Shown here one piece after another: positions 46,825 through 58,762 of a stretch of DNA of 64,000 bases (within the stretch, counting starts at the first letter, position 1; each line of letters begins with the position of its first letter). The DNA comes from Lateolabrax maculatus (Eukaryota; Chordata; Actinopteri; Acropomatiformes; Lateolabracidae). The stretch covers positions 3,083,501 to 3,147,500 of the forward strand of contig CM062219.1 of NCBI GenBank assembly GCA_031216445.1. Direction: 5' to 3'. Under the pieces are notes generated by a model. That model made no database searches, was not told the origin of the DNA, and saw nothing but the letters and a program-made list of their open reading frames with translations. The position numbers and the translations under genes were made by a program.

Positions 46825-47829
46825 ATGGTAAAACACCAGGATGTAGTTTCTGTGAAACTCCTTTAACATTGCGTAAGTGATTGAATTCCTTTGTGGAATG
46901 AGTCACTGGGTTTATTTTCATGATGCAGCCGGAGATGTAGACGACACTCATCGTCATGGATCATTTTCTAGGCTTCGTGGAAATGTTAGGAATTCCAGGA
47001 ATGTGTTGTGCTGGTTTTTAATGTCAGAAAGTACACAAACCAGTTTTTTTTTTCTTCAAACGAGAGTATTTATATAATTACTTAGTTGTTAACCACACTG
47101 TTTGTCTGAAGAAAACAGCCAGAAAGAAAGAGGGTCAGAGTGCAGGGGGTTAAAGAATGAAGAGCATGAAGAGGCATGTTGTGAGCTGTGATGATCTAAA
47201 CTGGTTGTCCGCCCACTAGTTTCAGTGTGCAACCTTGCTTCACTTTATATTTATTTTCCCTCTTGATCGTTACTTCTGTCTTAAATCCAGCCCTTTTCTT
47301 GATTTTGAAGCTCATTAAGATCTCCTGCTTGCTACAATGCATATTTTCTTCTAAAAGACAATAGACTGTTAACAATGGGTTGTTGTGGGCCTCTGTGAAT
47401 GCTCCCAGCCTTTTATCTCTAGATAAGAAGTAAGTGAACTGTTGTGTTTCAGGCAATAACTCCACCCAAACAGTCCTCCCCCCTCACACACAGATTGTGA
47501 ATGGAGATTGCTTCCTGTTTAATGAGTGGTTGAGGCAGAGTTGCAGGCCGTTTTACAGAGGTAAATGATTGTTGTGGAGTGTCATCTTACCTTTTGTCTG
47601 CACTCGAGTAGAATACCTTCTTTTCACATGTTGGGGACAGAGCCACTCCCTGACCATGTTAGATTTACACAGTTCCTTTCAAACATTAGTGAGTTACACC
47701 GTGTGACCAGTGCAAACAGAAAGGTTCATAAATCACATTTGTGTTTGATCGTTCTACATTTTTAAGTAAACGATAACTGATACTGAAATATGACCAGGAG
47801 AAGGGGTTATGTATATTGTATTACATATA

Positions 47830-48295
47830 GATTTTTGATGGATTATATATCGACGGTTTTATCAAACAATGAAAGGAAAAAGAGTTGAGGCTAATTTAAG
47901 ACCCAGGACATTTACTGTAGTAGAATTCATGACCGTGAATGAAAGGCAAATTACTTAAGGCTGTACATGATGGAAAAGTACACACACTTTATGTTTTCAG
48001 GTCGTCTGTCCAACGCCTAGAGGGGAATTTCATTGGTGGCCAAAGGTCAAAGGTCTCTGTGACCTCACAAAACACGTTTTTGGCTCATAACTCAAGAATT
48101 AATACGCTTATTATGGTCAAATTTCACACAAATGTCTAACAGGATAAATGATGAAGTGATGACTTTTTATATTCAAAAGGTCAAAGGTCAATGTTATGCA
48201 AAAACATTTCTCTGGCCGTTATTCAACGCCATAACTGGAACAGATGGGGAGATGTGAAACTGTGTTAATTATTTACTTTTTATGTTCTCCCTTGT
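47830..48295. repeat. Dispersed repeat rich in AGGTCA words
   Basis: Contains GGCCAAAGGTCAAAGGTCTC, GTTTTTGGCTCATAACTCAA, TTATGGTCAAATTTCACACA and AAAAGGTCAAAGGTCAATG, a sequence type I know as a frequent teleost interspersed repeat. Only one copy is in the window, so the boundaries are approximate. Confidence 0.45.
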
Positions 48296-50193
48296 TAAAG
48301 ATGGTGTGTGAAGCCTCCATGTTTAAAATTTGTAGCGTCTTTGCACCAACATCCATATTTGAAGTATTGGCTACAACTTTGTGGTCAAAATAGTGAATTT
48401 CACCAAAAAATAAATCATTTTTATTAAACTCCTTCAAATCCTCACTACATAGAAGTCTGGACAGACATGGATGTAAACTGCAACATGCTAAGTTTTGCTC
48501 ATGATAGCAAATTTGGAACCTTTTCTACACAAATTAATCAATATTTCTCTGCACAGCTTTGCTATGGCAGCCATGAGAGACAGCGGTGGCATGTCGAGAT
48601 TAGAAAGTCTTCCATTTTTATGGGTTTTATGGTCATTCTTTCACATGTACAGGCACATTTACAGCAGCTGCACTCCAAAGAGCTCAGTGTAACACTTAGT
48701 TTCATGCAAATTAGAGATCCATGCCATTACCAGACATGGGGATGATGTCTGTTTATTTAATTCATACTTAAGATCCTATAACTTCAATAATTGTAACAAA
48801 GACACACAGACAGTTATGCCCGAGGCGTCTGAATACACTGTTTCTAAAATAAACCTAACCTGTTGCAACAGACATTTTCCTTGTAAACCAGAAACAGGCC
48901 AAACCAGTTCTGACTGCCAGTATCGTCACTAAATAATGTCAACAGAGAAAGAAGAGTCCCTGTAGAGTGAGTGTTGGATCACCACTACAGTACGATGACA
49001 CATCGCATTTCCTGTGTGGTTTAATTAGATATGCTACTGCACAAAGAGAAAAGTGTGTATGTTTTGTTCAACTAGAGATCAATCTGTCAAAATAAGTGTT
49101 TTAGAAGCTGCTGTCTTGATGTGTACCTTCTATAGCCTTGCCGCTCTGATTACTGTTGGGAGGAAATGTGACCTCTGCTGGTTTGTTTGTTGAAATGCAA
49201 GTAATACCACAGAAAAGTAAAAAACACAAAGCGGTGAAGTGGTCAGTACTTCATTACAATTTTTATTTGATTCACACATTGTTTGAGGAAATTCTGACTC
49301 AAAACAGCCACATTTATACTTTATGTTTTGAGTCATTTAATTCAAAATCTATGAAAAAATCTGTTGATTCTCACAGTAATCTCTATCGGTCCAACAGCAA
49401 ATATTTTAAAGAATAACCCCTGCTGCTATAAATGCAAAAACATCTTTAAAATATTTAATTCTTATTTTCACGGTTGAAGGCTTTGTATCACAATTATATT
49501 ATCTTCTTGGGAGATCAATTAAGAACTCTTCCAGAAAGAGCATTTTTGTTTCAAAGAGGGGTTGACAGATTAGTATTGCGCCCACGCCTCATACTGGGAC
49601 GCAGCTAAAAGGCCGCTATTCATGCGTGTGAAGTGAGAGGCTCAGTGCTGAGGAGGAAGAGAGGGAGAAAGTACGTGCTAACGTGTGTGTAATCCCTCCG
49701 ACAGATCACGCCACCATCAGCAAATACTCAATAAGATCTATTTAGTAAGTAAGGAAACAACTATCAAGTAAATGGTTTTATTCTTTGCTTTTATTTTTAA
49801 AGGCATGTTAAAAATGTTACATATGTATAGAAGCTGACCTGAGAATGCCGTGGACACAACATGACAATACACCAATACATTAACATCATTGCACACGAAG
49901 CAGACATTAAAGATCGATTATCTCAACAAATTACCAAGAAATGTTAGAGTGATAATCAAAACTACTAAACTGTAAAGAATATCCAGGTTTTGTTAGAGAG
50001 CAGTGGAAGATATCAAAATGTGGTGATCAATATAATAATATCAAAAAGACCGGAAAGGCAGACAGGCAAGAGGGAGAGAAACTGGTGTGTAGAAGAGAAG
50101 AGAGAAAAAACCAGTGCGCTGGAATGAGAGTGGGTACAAAAGAGGCAGTTTGAGTAAAAGAGACGGAGTCAATGAGAGATTAACTCAAGCTCT

Positions 50194-51090
50194 TTAGTCC
50201 TTTCTCCCTTTCATCTCGTCCGGGTCTGCCGCGGCAGCGTGGCTGGACGGAGTTGGCACCGTGTTGGTGCCCCCCAGCCAGTCCCAGTGAGAGAAGAATG
50301 GGGCAAAGTTAGTGCCGGGCCGCTGGTGGTGAGCATCATGCTTGGGCGCCCCACCCCAGAGGCCAAAGGGCACCAGGTTATGCATGGCCCACGGGAAGTC
50401 ATAGCCGCAGTGGTCCTCGGTGGAAACGTAGATGTTGAACACCATGAAGCCCCATGTTGTGAGGCAGTGGCACTGGAGCAGGATGGGGTCTATTGTAGTC
50501 CAAAATCCCACGCTGAATAACTCCCAGCCGGACAGGTACTGGGTGACGAGGCTGAAAGGCTGGTTGTACTGGTGGTGCACGGCATGGAACGTGCGGTACA
50601 ACCATGGTACCCGGTGGTGCATCAGGTGCCACAGGTAATACTGGAAGTCGAAGACCACCATGCAGCCCAGGATGCCCAGGAAGAAGCTCCAGAAAGTGGG
50701 TGCCTCACAGGGCAACAGGGTGGGCGGTCTCCACAGCCACTGGGCGACTGCGGCCGGAAAGATGTAAAGCAGATGGTTGTAGATGGTGACGCCCAGGGTA
50801 GTCCAGATGTTGGGCCAGGTGACGGGTCTGTCAGGGTGGAGCCTGTAGCGGTTAATGCAGGGCCAGGTGGGAGCCAGCAGGTCCAGCATGGTGTAAAGAC
50901 CAACCAGGAAGAAGTAGGTGGTGATGGAGAGGACGACGGGGAAGAGAGGGCTCCTGAGGAGGTCGTGGTGGTTCTGCTGGAGGTAGTCCCAGACAGGCTG
51001 CAGGACCAAGCCCTGGGACTGGCCCCCAGTTACGTTGTCCTCATCCGACATCCAGGATAAAACCTCAGTTCTGAGTAGCCTACCATCCAT
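50194..51090 (-). CDS. ch25h-like: Cholesterol 25-hydroxylase-like protein (fatty acid hydroxylase family)
   Basis: Intronless 298-residue membrane di-iron hydroxylase. The family uses oxygen to hydroxylate sterols; CH25H makes 25-hydroxycholesterol in the endoplasmic reticulum, which dampens sterol synthesis and acts in immune signalling. The three histidine boxes are present: HLMHH (155-159), HAVHH (169-173) and HDAHH (251-255), plus H227 in STEDHCGYDFPW. Hydrophobic segments lie at about 48-72, 97-118 and 132-152. Single-exon structure and length match CH25H and its fish paralogues (ch25hl1-3); which paralogue this is cannot be settled by eye. A second in-frame ATG is codon 15. It lies on the opposite strand to its neighbours and is absent from the human PAR-S100Z interval. 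Confidence 0.9.
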   Translation of the reverse strand: MDGRLLRTEVLSWMSDEDNVTGGQSQGLVLQPVWDYLQQNHHDLLRSPLFPVVLSITTYFFLVGLYTMLDLLAPTWPCINRYRLHPDRPVTWPNIWTTLGVTIYNHLLYIFPAAVAQWLWRPPTLLPCEAPTFWSFFLGILGCMVVFDFQYYLWHLMHHRVPWLYRTFHAVHHQYNQPFSLVTQYLSGWELFSVGFWTTIDPILLQCHCLTTWGFMVFNIYVSTEDHCGYDFPWAMHNLVPFGLWGGAPKHDAHHQRPGTNFAPFFSHWDWLGGTNTVPTPSSHAAAADPDEMKGRKD

Positions 51091-51377
51091 AACTAACGCA
51101 GTGTTTTTCTTCCAAAAGAGTGCTGATCAGAGACGCTTATTTTCTAACAAGCCCCAGGAGAGGATGAATGAAAAGATCCAATCAGCTTCCTCGCATAAGT
51201 TAAGCAAAAGCAAATTGTCTGGGGATGTTGTGCCAAATTGGACTGGCGGACTGTCTTAGCCTCTTATGTATGTTCAAGCCCCACCTCCACCCCCACCCCC
51301 CACCCACAAGGCACTCTGTAAAGGCCCTTTTAATGGTCACAAGGACGGCAGCCAGGACTCAGGAGCCAGGCCACATC

Positions 51378-51560
51378 TTTGTGATTCAACATGCAAAAGT
51401 GTGGAAGCGTGAAATCCCAGAGATCGAGGATTCATTGACAACAGTGAGACTGAAGTGAGTGCTGCACGCTGTCTGGAGACTCTTATTAAATATGAAATTA
51501 ATGTTTCCTGTGGGGTTTTATTATGATATTAAGTCAAACCCAGAGGACAAACTTTGAAAG
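51378..51560 (+). repeat. Direct repeat, copy 1 (partner at 53030-53213)
   Basis: Shared ordered blocks: GATTCAACATG, GATTCATTGACAACA, GTGAGACTGAAGTGA, GCACGCTGTCTGGAGACTCT, AATGTTTCCTGTGGG and TTAAGTCAAACCCAGAGGAC. The copies are about 1.65 kb apart, with small insertions and deletions between blocks. Confidence 0.85.
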
Positions 51561-53029
51561 CCAGGCCACATCTTTGACCCAAATCATGGAGAGAGAGCTT
51601 CCGTTCACTTGTGAATTTGATTTTTTTGTAAAAAACTAGGGGCGGTGACTGTGAGCTCTTGCCATTAACAGAACACGCACAACATGAGCCCTAAAGAGTA
51701 ATCAATCATAAAAAAGCTGTCAAATCAGACATCAATTCAAAAGCACTTCCTTTCTGATGCCGGATGTGGTTGGCTTATTGCTCAGTTTGAGTTTACAGAA
51801 GAAAAAAAAGATCTCATTGATGGAAAACTGAACTGGAGCAGCGACCACAGCTCTTGTTTCTATGGTGTGACACAATCATTTAGTAGAGGTTTTAATAAAT
51901 ATCATGTGATACTCTGTGCTTTATACTCAGACAATAGTAGAAAAATAAAAGTCAAATCAGCTAATATCAGTAAGGTTTCATTAGATTCTATCAGAATAAA
52001 CAGAATGTAGGCTTTCAACAGACATTTCATTACATAGATGCTATTTGGAGTTAAATTTTTTCTTCCATAGACACGTGACACTCAACTTAATACATCTGGC
52101 ATTACAAGAGACTCAGTTGTAAATATTAATGATATAGTAATATGACACAACCAATATTACACCAGGAATCAATACACAATAATGGAACTATAGGCTAATA
52201 TCAGTACAAAATGCAAAACGTTTTCTTTTACTAGATAATAAAAGACCAAAAATCTGTCTAATTAATATATGAGGTTCAAAGTTCATTCTTAACTTCGGAA
52301 AAGCAAAGAAAATAATTTCACCAGGGAGCATTTGAAAGCCATTCTGGAGCTTTCACTCATATTACATTATGGTCATAAGCAGATGGACTTTGCCCAGTTG
52401 CCCAAGTGTTAATGTTTCTATGTCGTACACTTCAAAAACTTCTTGTCCGTGTTGAAATAAAAGCAGAGGTTCAAAGTTTATATTTGACCTTGGGTACAGA
52501 AGTTGAGAACCACATATTTTCATGGAGAAAAAGAAACAAATTTCAGTGCCGACCTTAGTGACACACTTTATAACTCGAACGTATTATAGAAACAGGATGC
52601 GAGGAGTATTGCGAGCAGGGGAACACAAAATGTAGAGCTTTGACAAACTCACACATTAACAGGACAGTTTGAAGGGCACAGCCTGCTCACTGAACAGTAA
52701 ATAAGCAGAACAGATTAGAATTTATGATATGATCAGCACACTTTCTGATACCACTGATTATCCAATAGAGGGCAGTAAAAATCAAGTCTTCACCAAAGAC
52801 ACAGTCTCAGGGGACACTCTGCAATGAAACAATGAATGAAGAGAAATCTGAAGAGAAATTTGGAAACTAAACATAATCTGATGTGTCCTGATATGTACTG
52901 CATAGAAGTACTAACACTGTGTATAAGTGAATGTGATCTGTGTGCACTGATGATATTTGTCTGTGCCATTCACAGCCACTACATTGGTAACAGTGAGAGC
53001 AGCCCCATTTATTAAAATACATGAAGAGA

Positions 53030-53213
53030 CCGTGATTCAACATGGAAAAGGCCAGTGAAATTCCAGAGGTCAATGATTCATTGACAACATGCAGTGAGAC
53101 TGAAGTGAATGTTGCACGCTGTCTGGAGACTCTTATTAAAACGGCCTCAGGCTTAATGTTTCCTGTGGGACTTTGATATTAAGTCAAACCCAGAGGACAA
53201 ACTGTGAAAGTCA
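53030..53213 (+). repeat. Direct repeat, copy 2 (partner at 51378-51560)
   Basis: Same block order as copy 1. It carries CGGCCTCAGGC where copy 1 has ATGAA-type sequence. Confidence 0.85.
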
Positions 53214-54071
53214 CAGAAGTCAAAAAATAACTATTAGCTCAAGGTTGAAGATCTGGCCAGCGACTTGTCACATCCAAAACTATTGACCCTTTCAAGAAAT
53301 AGAGTATGGCTGTCGGCAAGTCGTCAAATACGTGAAAAAAGAAGACACTTCAGTGCCACAATAATGAACAGTTTGATACGGACGATCACAAACCATTTCT
53401 AGTTCTGTGTTATCACTTGCCAGACAAGCGGTGAGAAGTGGAACTCAGTACTTCACCACATCACTAACGTGCACCCCTAGGTGTCTGAGGAGACGATGAC
53501 AAGGTGCGAGACTACTCCCTTGGCTCCCGAGGGAGAGCACACATCCATTGAGCTCTGCTGCCACTGCACGTCCAGGAAACACTGTCCAGGTCCAGTGTCC
53601 ACATGCTCATTTTCTCACTCTTTGTACTTCATTGACAGGTTTGCACACATGACCCATCAATTAACTCCTGCAGTCACGTACAGTGCAGAGGTTGTACTGT
53701 ATCACCACTAGTTGCTTATCTTCCCGGGGCCCACACATTAAAAAATGTCCAAATAAAACACAATACAATCATGAAAGCAAGGTCCAAATGAAAATCAATA
53801 CAATACACAACAATCACGGTAACAGCATTGTTAAAATATGGGTTAAAATCGGTTATTTTGACTACATTTAGAGAAAATAGACCAATGCCACTGTGGAGAA
53901 AAAGACCTTCGTCACTCAAGAGCCGTCTTTATATCAGAAGGTAACAAAGTTTGTCAAATTCGGTCACTGAAGTACAGACAGTGAGAAATCCTCCAGCGGC
54001 TATTTACACGGATCCTGACAGGGTGAGAGCCACAGCTATGGTAACGCCTTGGACCGGGGCTCGTCCCTCCT

Positions 54072-54104
54072 CCACAAGATGTAGCTTTCAGTTACATCTT
54101 GTGG
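54072..54104. repeat. Perfect inverted repeat, 12-bp arms and 9-bp loop
   Basis: CCACAAGATGTA at 54072-54083 faces its exact reverse complement TACATCTTGTGG at 54093-54104. It could form a stem in DNA or RNA. Confidence 0.9.
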
Positions 54105-55242
54105 CTTTCATCAGTGGATGGAGCTGGTTCAGTTGTCATGGAGAGTGAAGAAACTGTATTTATTAACAAATATCCTTTATTAAAAATATAAGTAGACTAA
54201 TAAATATAAATTTATATTCAATAATTATTTACAATATGAAGACATTTAATATTGTAATAATTTAGTTGCAGTTATACTGTAGTTGTTGACAGACATAAAC
54301 ACTACAAATGTCTTTATATCTGCTTATACTACATTATGATGTGTTTTAGTGGGTTAATAAGCCAATTATTAATTGTTTGTATCTAAATAGGGAGGGGTGG
54401 TTGGGGTTAAAATAAAGTGTTACAAAAGCTTTTGCATAAACTGCAGGATGTCACACTGGACAAATGGAAAGATTTTACCAATTACACCACAAATGGAAAG
54501 GTTTTCTCAGGGAACATCTTGACGCCTGAATACTGCTGCTTTGAAAGGAAATAATATGTGAACAGGAAGTCAGCAAAAAATAAATTGAGTCTATTAACCA
54601 GGAGAAAAAGCAGAAAAAACCTGGTATCAATTTAATTGTGAATATGTTATGTCAATCAAGAGAGTTTAGATCAACTCCAATACAACAGCAACCAGACTTC
54701 ACTGAGTTTCCATTACCTGCATTCGTGTTCTTTTTGAAAAAACATGTCATTGTCAGACAAGGAATAGAAGCTGTTTAAGTGGTTTCTCTCAGCAGAGGGA
54801 ATATGAGACGCTTAATTAAAGCAATGCCAGTTTAAATTGGTCATTATTAACCATCAACCCCTGTCTGTTGAGGGGCCGTTTCATTACCAAACTCTCTCAA
54901 AATTTGAGATACAGAGCTGTGGAAACAGCTGTTTTTATGTGCAGCCCAGGATGTGACTGTATGAAAAGAATGGGAACAGAATCATGTCGGGGCCCATCAA
55001 CAGGTGAGGGTCTACATCCTCTCAAACAGCCTCTGCGAGGGTGAAAGACAGAGCCTGCAGTCAGAGCAGAGCAGAGGAAAAACCTGAGAATACAGAGTGA
55101 GACATCAGCAGGTTTGATCTCACACATCAATGAGACAAAGAGAAACAAGAATGAGAGTCTACAGCCCTGCGAGCAGCTGTGTGGGGCTTGTTACAGTGAC
55201 TTACCTGTCTTCTTTTGCAAGAGCTTTAGTGTTTGGATATAA

Positions 55243-55275
55243 GCAGTATATAGTATATATATATATATATATATA
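55243..55275. repeat. TA-rich microsatellite
   Basis: TATAGTATATATATAT-type tract of about 30 bp. Confidence 0.85.
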
Positions 55276-55336
55276 AGGTTTATAATATTAAATATATAAA
55301 AAAATATTGTAGAAATAGAAGGACTGAAAAGTCAGA

Positions 55337-55560
55337 TGATCACCGAAGTGATAACAATTCATCCTGAGGGGAGCATGCATGTCTGTGCCTAATTTTGTGG
55401 CAATCCATCCAATAGTTGTGGAAATAGTTCACTCAAAACCACAAATGTGAACCGCAAAGGTGATCACCAAAGTCAGCTGGATTCATCGTGTAGAAACTGT
55501 GAACGTCTGTTCAAGATTATATTGGCAACTAATCCAACAATTTTTTACCGCTGGCGTAGC
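55337..55560. repeat. Interspersed repeat, copy 3 (GATCACCAAAGTTATTAC family)
   Basis: GATCACCGAAGTGATAACAA, CATCCTGAGGGGAGCATGCA, GGCAATCCATCCAATAGTTG, CAAAACCACAAATGTGAAC and GTGAACGTCTGTTCAAGATT follow the order of copies 1 and 2. Confidence 0.75.
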
Positions 55561-55664
55561 TAATAAAGATAAAATGTTATGAAATGAATGGAATGATTCA
55601 GATGTTACAGCCACTGTAAAGCCATAAAGTACCTCTCCATGCTTGAACTGTAAAAATAAAACAA

Positions 55665-55690
55665 TATAAGATAAGATAAACTTTATTGAT
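55665..55690. repeat. Short repeat-tail motif (AAACTTTATTGATCCC)
   Basis: GATAAGATAAACTTTATTGA followed by TCCC resembles the terminal sequence of common fish retroposons. No longer body was delimited. Confidence 0.4.
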
Positions 55691-57328
55691 CCCATGCAAG
55701 AAAACCGCCAGACGTACAAAAACAAAAAAAAAAATAGAACATTATATACATGTCAAGTATCTAAAATTTAACATAAAAATAAAATAATAAAGTAACTATA
55801 AAGTGCATTGGGATAAAATTGTCAAAAATAGTAAAACTAGATGTAGAAATTAAAATTAAAATACAAACATTTGCGCTCAGGTTGTAGGTAAAGTGTCAGC
55901 AACATGCAATATAACTATTGTACCTTTCAAAGCTTGGCTGCACACAGAATGGAAACATCGTCTCCTATTGTCTTTGTAGTGACCTTGAAGATGCTGCGGA
56001 GGACCTGAGGGTAAACGCGGGGACATAAAAAGATACATCATCTGTCATGTAGGTAGGAGGCAAGCTTTTTATCCCCTTAAAGACCTGGAGCAGGGCTAGA
56101 AACCCCCGTCTTAAAGACACAGGCACCCTCATGTAAAACAGGCATCGTGTTTTCTCTCAATTTAGTCAAAGAATATTTAAACTTATCTCAAAAAATGATT
56201 GTGAGTCTTGGGATTTAATCAGTGTTGCTGTTAACGTCAAGATGGTGGACATGAATAAAGGAATAAGCACGTCCAACAGTAGCCTTTAGTTTGAATCAGA
56301 GATTAACCTGTGGTTACATTATTTTTGATGAAAATCGAACTGAAATGTTTCAAATTTGATGTGTTTTCATCGCACTGAAACCAAATCCTGTGCTGAAATA
56401 ATTTGTGTTGAGGATTCTGTCATATCAAAATGATTTCCAAACACTTCAGTGTTTGATGTGGTGTCAGTTTGTGTTGAGGGTTTCATCACCTTAACAAATG
56501 GAAACTTATTTTCTCCGTGGCGGTGGCTGCTAGTGGAAGAAAAGTTGCGGGCGCACCTGACAACTAACATCCCTCAGGGCTGAATGTTATTCTGAGTGTT
56601 ATTCTCCACTGTCAGTTATGACACAGTGACAGAGGAGGGACAATCACGTATGAGAGGGATCATCAGACACAAAAGGATGAAAGCTGCTGCGGCTAAAAAT
56701 AAACCCTACAATGAGAACACAACGGTTTCAAATCACAACGTGAAACTGAGAGAACGGTAACCTGCTGGCAAGCAAAGCAAGTCACTGCAAGTTTGGTGTC
56801 TGAAATGAAGTGAAACTGGTGGCTGCTGGGGCGGCAGTTCAGTTAAAAATACTCAACTTGAAATAAATTGGATACGTAGATGTGTTGGCCACAGCTACAT
56901 ATCCCTTATCTCCTAGAAATAACCTTTATATATTTCCAATCTGCAACAGACATGTTTTGGGAGGATCAGAAAACCACCTGAATAATGTTTTTAATCAATA
57001 ATGAGGAAACGTTATTAAAGAACGTCTTTGCAAAATGTTCAGTGACAACATACTTTATTTGTTTCCCCTACAATATAAAGTGTGCTCTTGCAAAACAGTA
57101 TCAGCTCATTTTTTTAATATTATATTTAGGCACTCTGTCATGATCTGCTCTGTTCTGTCACTGTTCTGTTTCAACCGTGGCAGCCACACTCACACTTTAA
57201 TTTTTCTGATAAACTGAAAGAGTTCCTTTATGAGGTGAGAAAGCTCTCGTACTTCTTAAACTAAATAAACAATTTCAAACCCTCTTGAATCAGCTGAAAA
57301 ATACATCGTCACAAAGCTGACAAGAAAG

Positions 57329-57485
57329 TTGACTCTTTAGAGATACGTGGTTATCACAGGATGGCAACGCTACAAATATTTTACATTTTACTGCAACATG
57401 AGTATAAAAGTACTTTCATAATTTTAAGTAAAGTTTTGAATTTCAGGACTTTTACTTTACTTTTACTTTTACTTAGGCAGTGCAT
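57329..57485. repeat. Fragment of the AAGTA-type element, inverted relative to 39289-39922
   Basis: GACTCTTTAGAGATACGTGG, CACAGGATGGCAACGCTACA and TTTACTGCAACATGAGTATA are the reverse complement of blocks at about 39690-39640 and 39445-39420. Confidence 0.65.
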
Positions 57486-57994
57486 CCCTGATATGGTTCA
57501 AGCGCCATACATGAAATAATCAGGATTATATATTTATAAACCATGCACTTTTTGTATAGTATTGTATGTACTTTTTATTGCCTCCATGGCCTGTTATTAA
57601 AAAACTGTGATTATTGCTTAGAGAAGTAAATGAGTAGTCATTCAACTGTAAAATGCCACTGTATTTTGTTTGAAGAATGTCTCACCCAGTTATGGCACAT
57701 AAACTGTTGCAGCTTTAATAATTTTATTTATATAATGCCAGCACAAGTATTTTAGCTCATGGCTGAGAAAGTGTCTTCCCTGTAAATAGTTTTTTTTATT
57801 GTCATGTCACTGACTTCAGATAAAACCCTATATTTAAAGCTTGTAATGTTCAGGAAACTGGATTTATGTGATGGCTTTAATTCTTGGCTTGGCAAAGGAT
57901 TCATCAAAGAACGTAACAGTTTCCAGAAAGTGATGAGGTGACGTGGAGCCCAGTGTGCTCGCTGGCCCCAGAACTAAATACTGAACTAGATGAG

Positions 57995-58762
57995 CAGCGG
58001 TGGAACAAGTATTCAGATCCTTTACTTAAGTAAAAGTAGTGATATAACAGTGTAAAACTATTCCATTACAAGTAAAGGTCCTGCATTGGGAATGTTACCG
58101 ATATTATCAGCATGTATTATCAGTAAAGCTGCTCACTAAGAGTGTTACATAGTTATTTATAATACTATTGGAATATTATTACTGATGCTTTAACCTGCAG
58201 CAGCATTTTAAAGTTTTCTTTGGCTGTGGTAGAGCTGCTTCGTATTTTTTATACTGTTGAGTGGTTTCATTTGCTGTATAACAAGGCATTTAATATGCTT
58301 ATTATTTGTTTAATGTTTATTTGTATAGGGACAAGTACCTGGCAACGGCGATGCAAGACCACCACAGTCTAAGTTTATAGCTATTTATAGTAAATTGGCA
58401 ATGGCCGTCCCTAGATGGGCCTTTAAAATACGTAAAACTCAACAATAAATACACAAGAGACAGAACGAAATACAAACTCAACCATAAAAAATTATAAAAA
58501 AGTATAGTCTTCTGTGATCAACAGTGTGTATATATTATTCTTTAATTATATATATTATATATAATATATATATTATATATTATATATAATATATATATTA
58601 TATATTCTTATTATAGTTTTTTATATGTCAAATACATGCAGTGGAGTAAAAAGTACAACATTACCCATGGAAAAGTAGTGAAGTTGAAGTATAATGTCGC
58701 AGAAATTTAAAACACTCTAAAAGAATAACAAGTGATTGTTCTTAAGTACTTGAGCAAATGTA
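57995..58762. mobile_element. AAGTA-type element with nested insertions
   Basis: Begins CAGCGGTGGAACAAGTATTC and continues CAGATCCTTTACTTAAGTAA, the typical head of this fish element family. It ends near CTTAAGTACTTGAGCAAATG. Between about 58290 and 58510 is an unrelated block (GGCAATGGCCGTCCCTAGAT), followed by an AT-palindromic tract (58545-58606), so the element was invaded later. Confidence 0.6.
58545..58606. repeat. AT-only palindromic tract
   Basis: Alternating TATATTATATATAATATATA-type sequence, strongly self-complementary. It may be a replication- or assembly-difficult site. Confidence 0.8.

Larger units (their letters stand above)
46194..50193. other. Intergenic region between convergent f2rl1 copy 2 and the ch25h-like gene
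   Basis: 3' UTRs of both convergent genes plus a dispersed repeat at about 47830-48295. Two TTTATT words (49777-49782, 49790-49795) are minus-strand AATAAA candidates for the ch25h-like gene. No other exon recognised. Confidence 0.6.

Noticed and set aside
47965..48745. Idea that the AGGTCA-rich stretch is a dedicated ch25h or f2rl1 enhancer
   Set aside because: The sequence resembles a common dispersed repeat, so a gene-specific role is not supported. Only the DR1 observation was kept.
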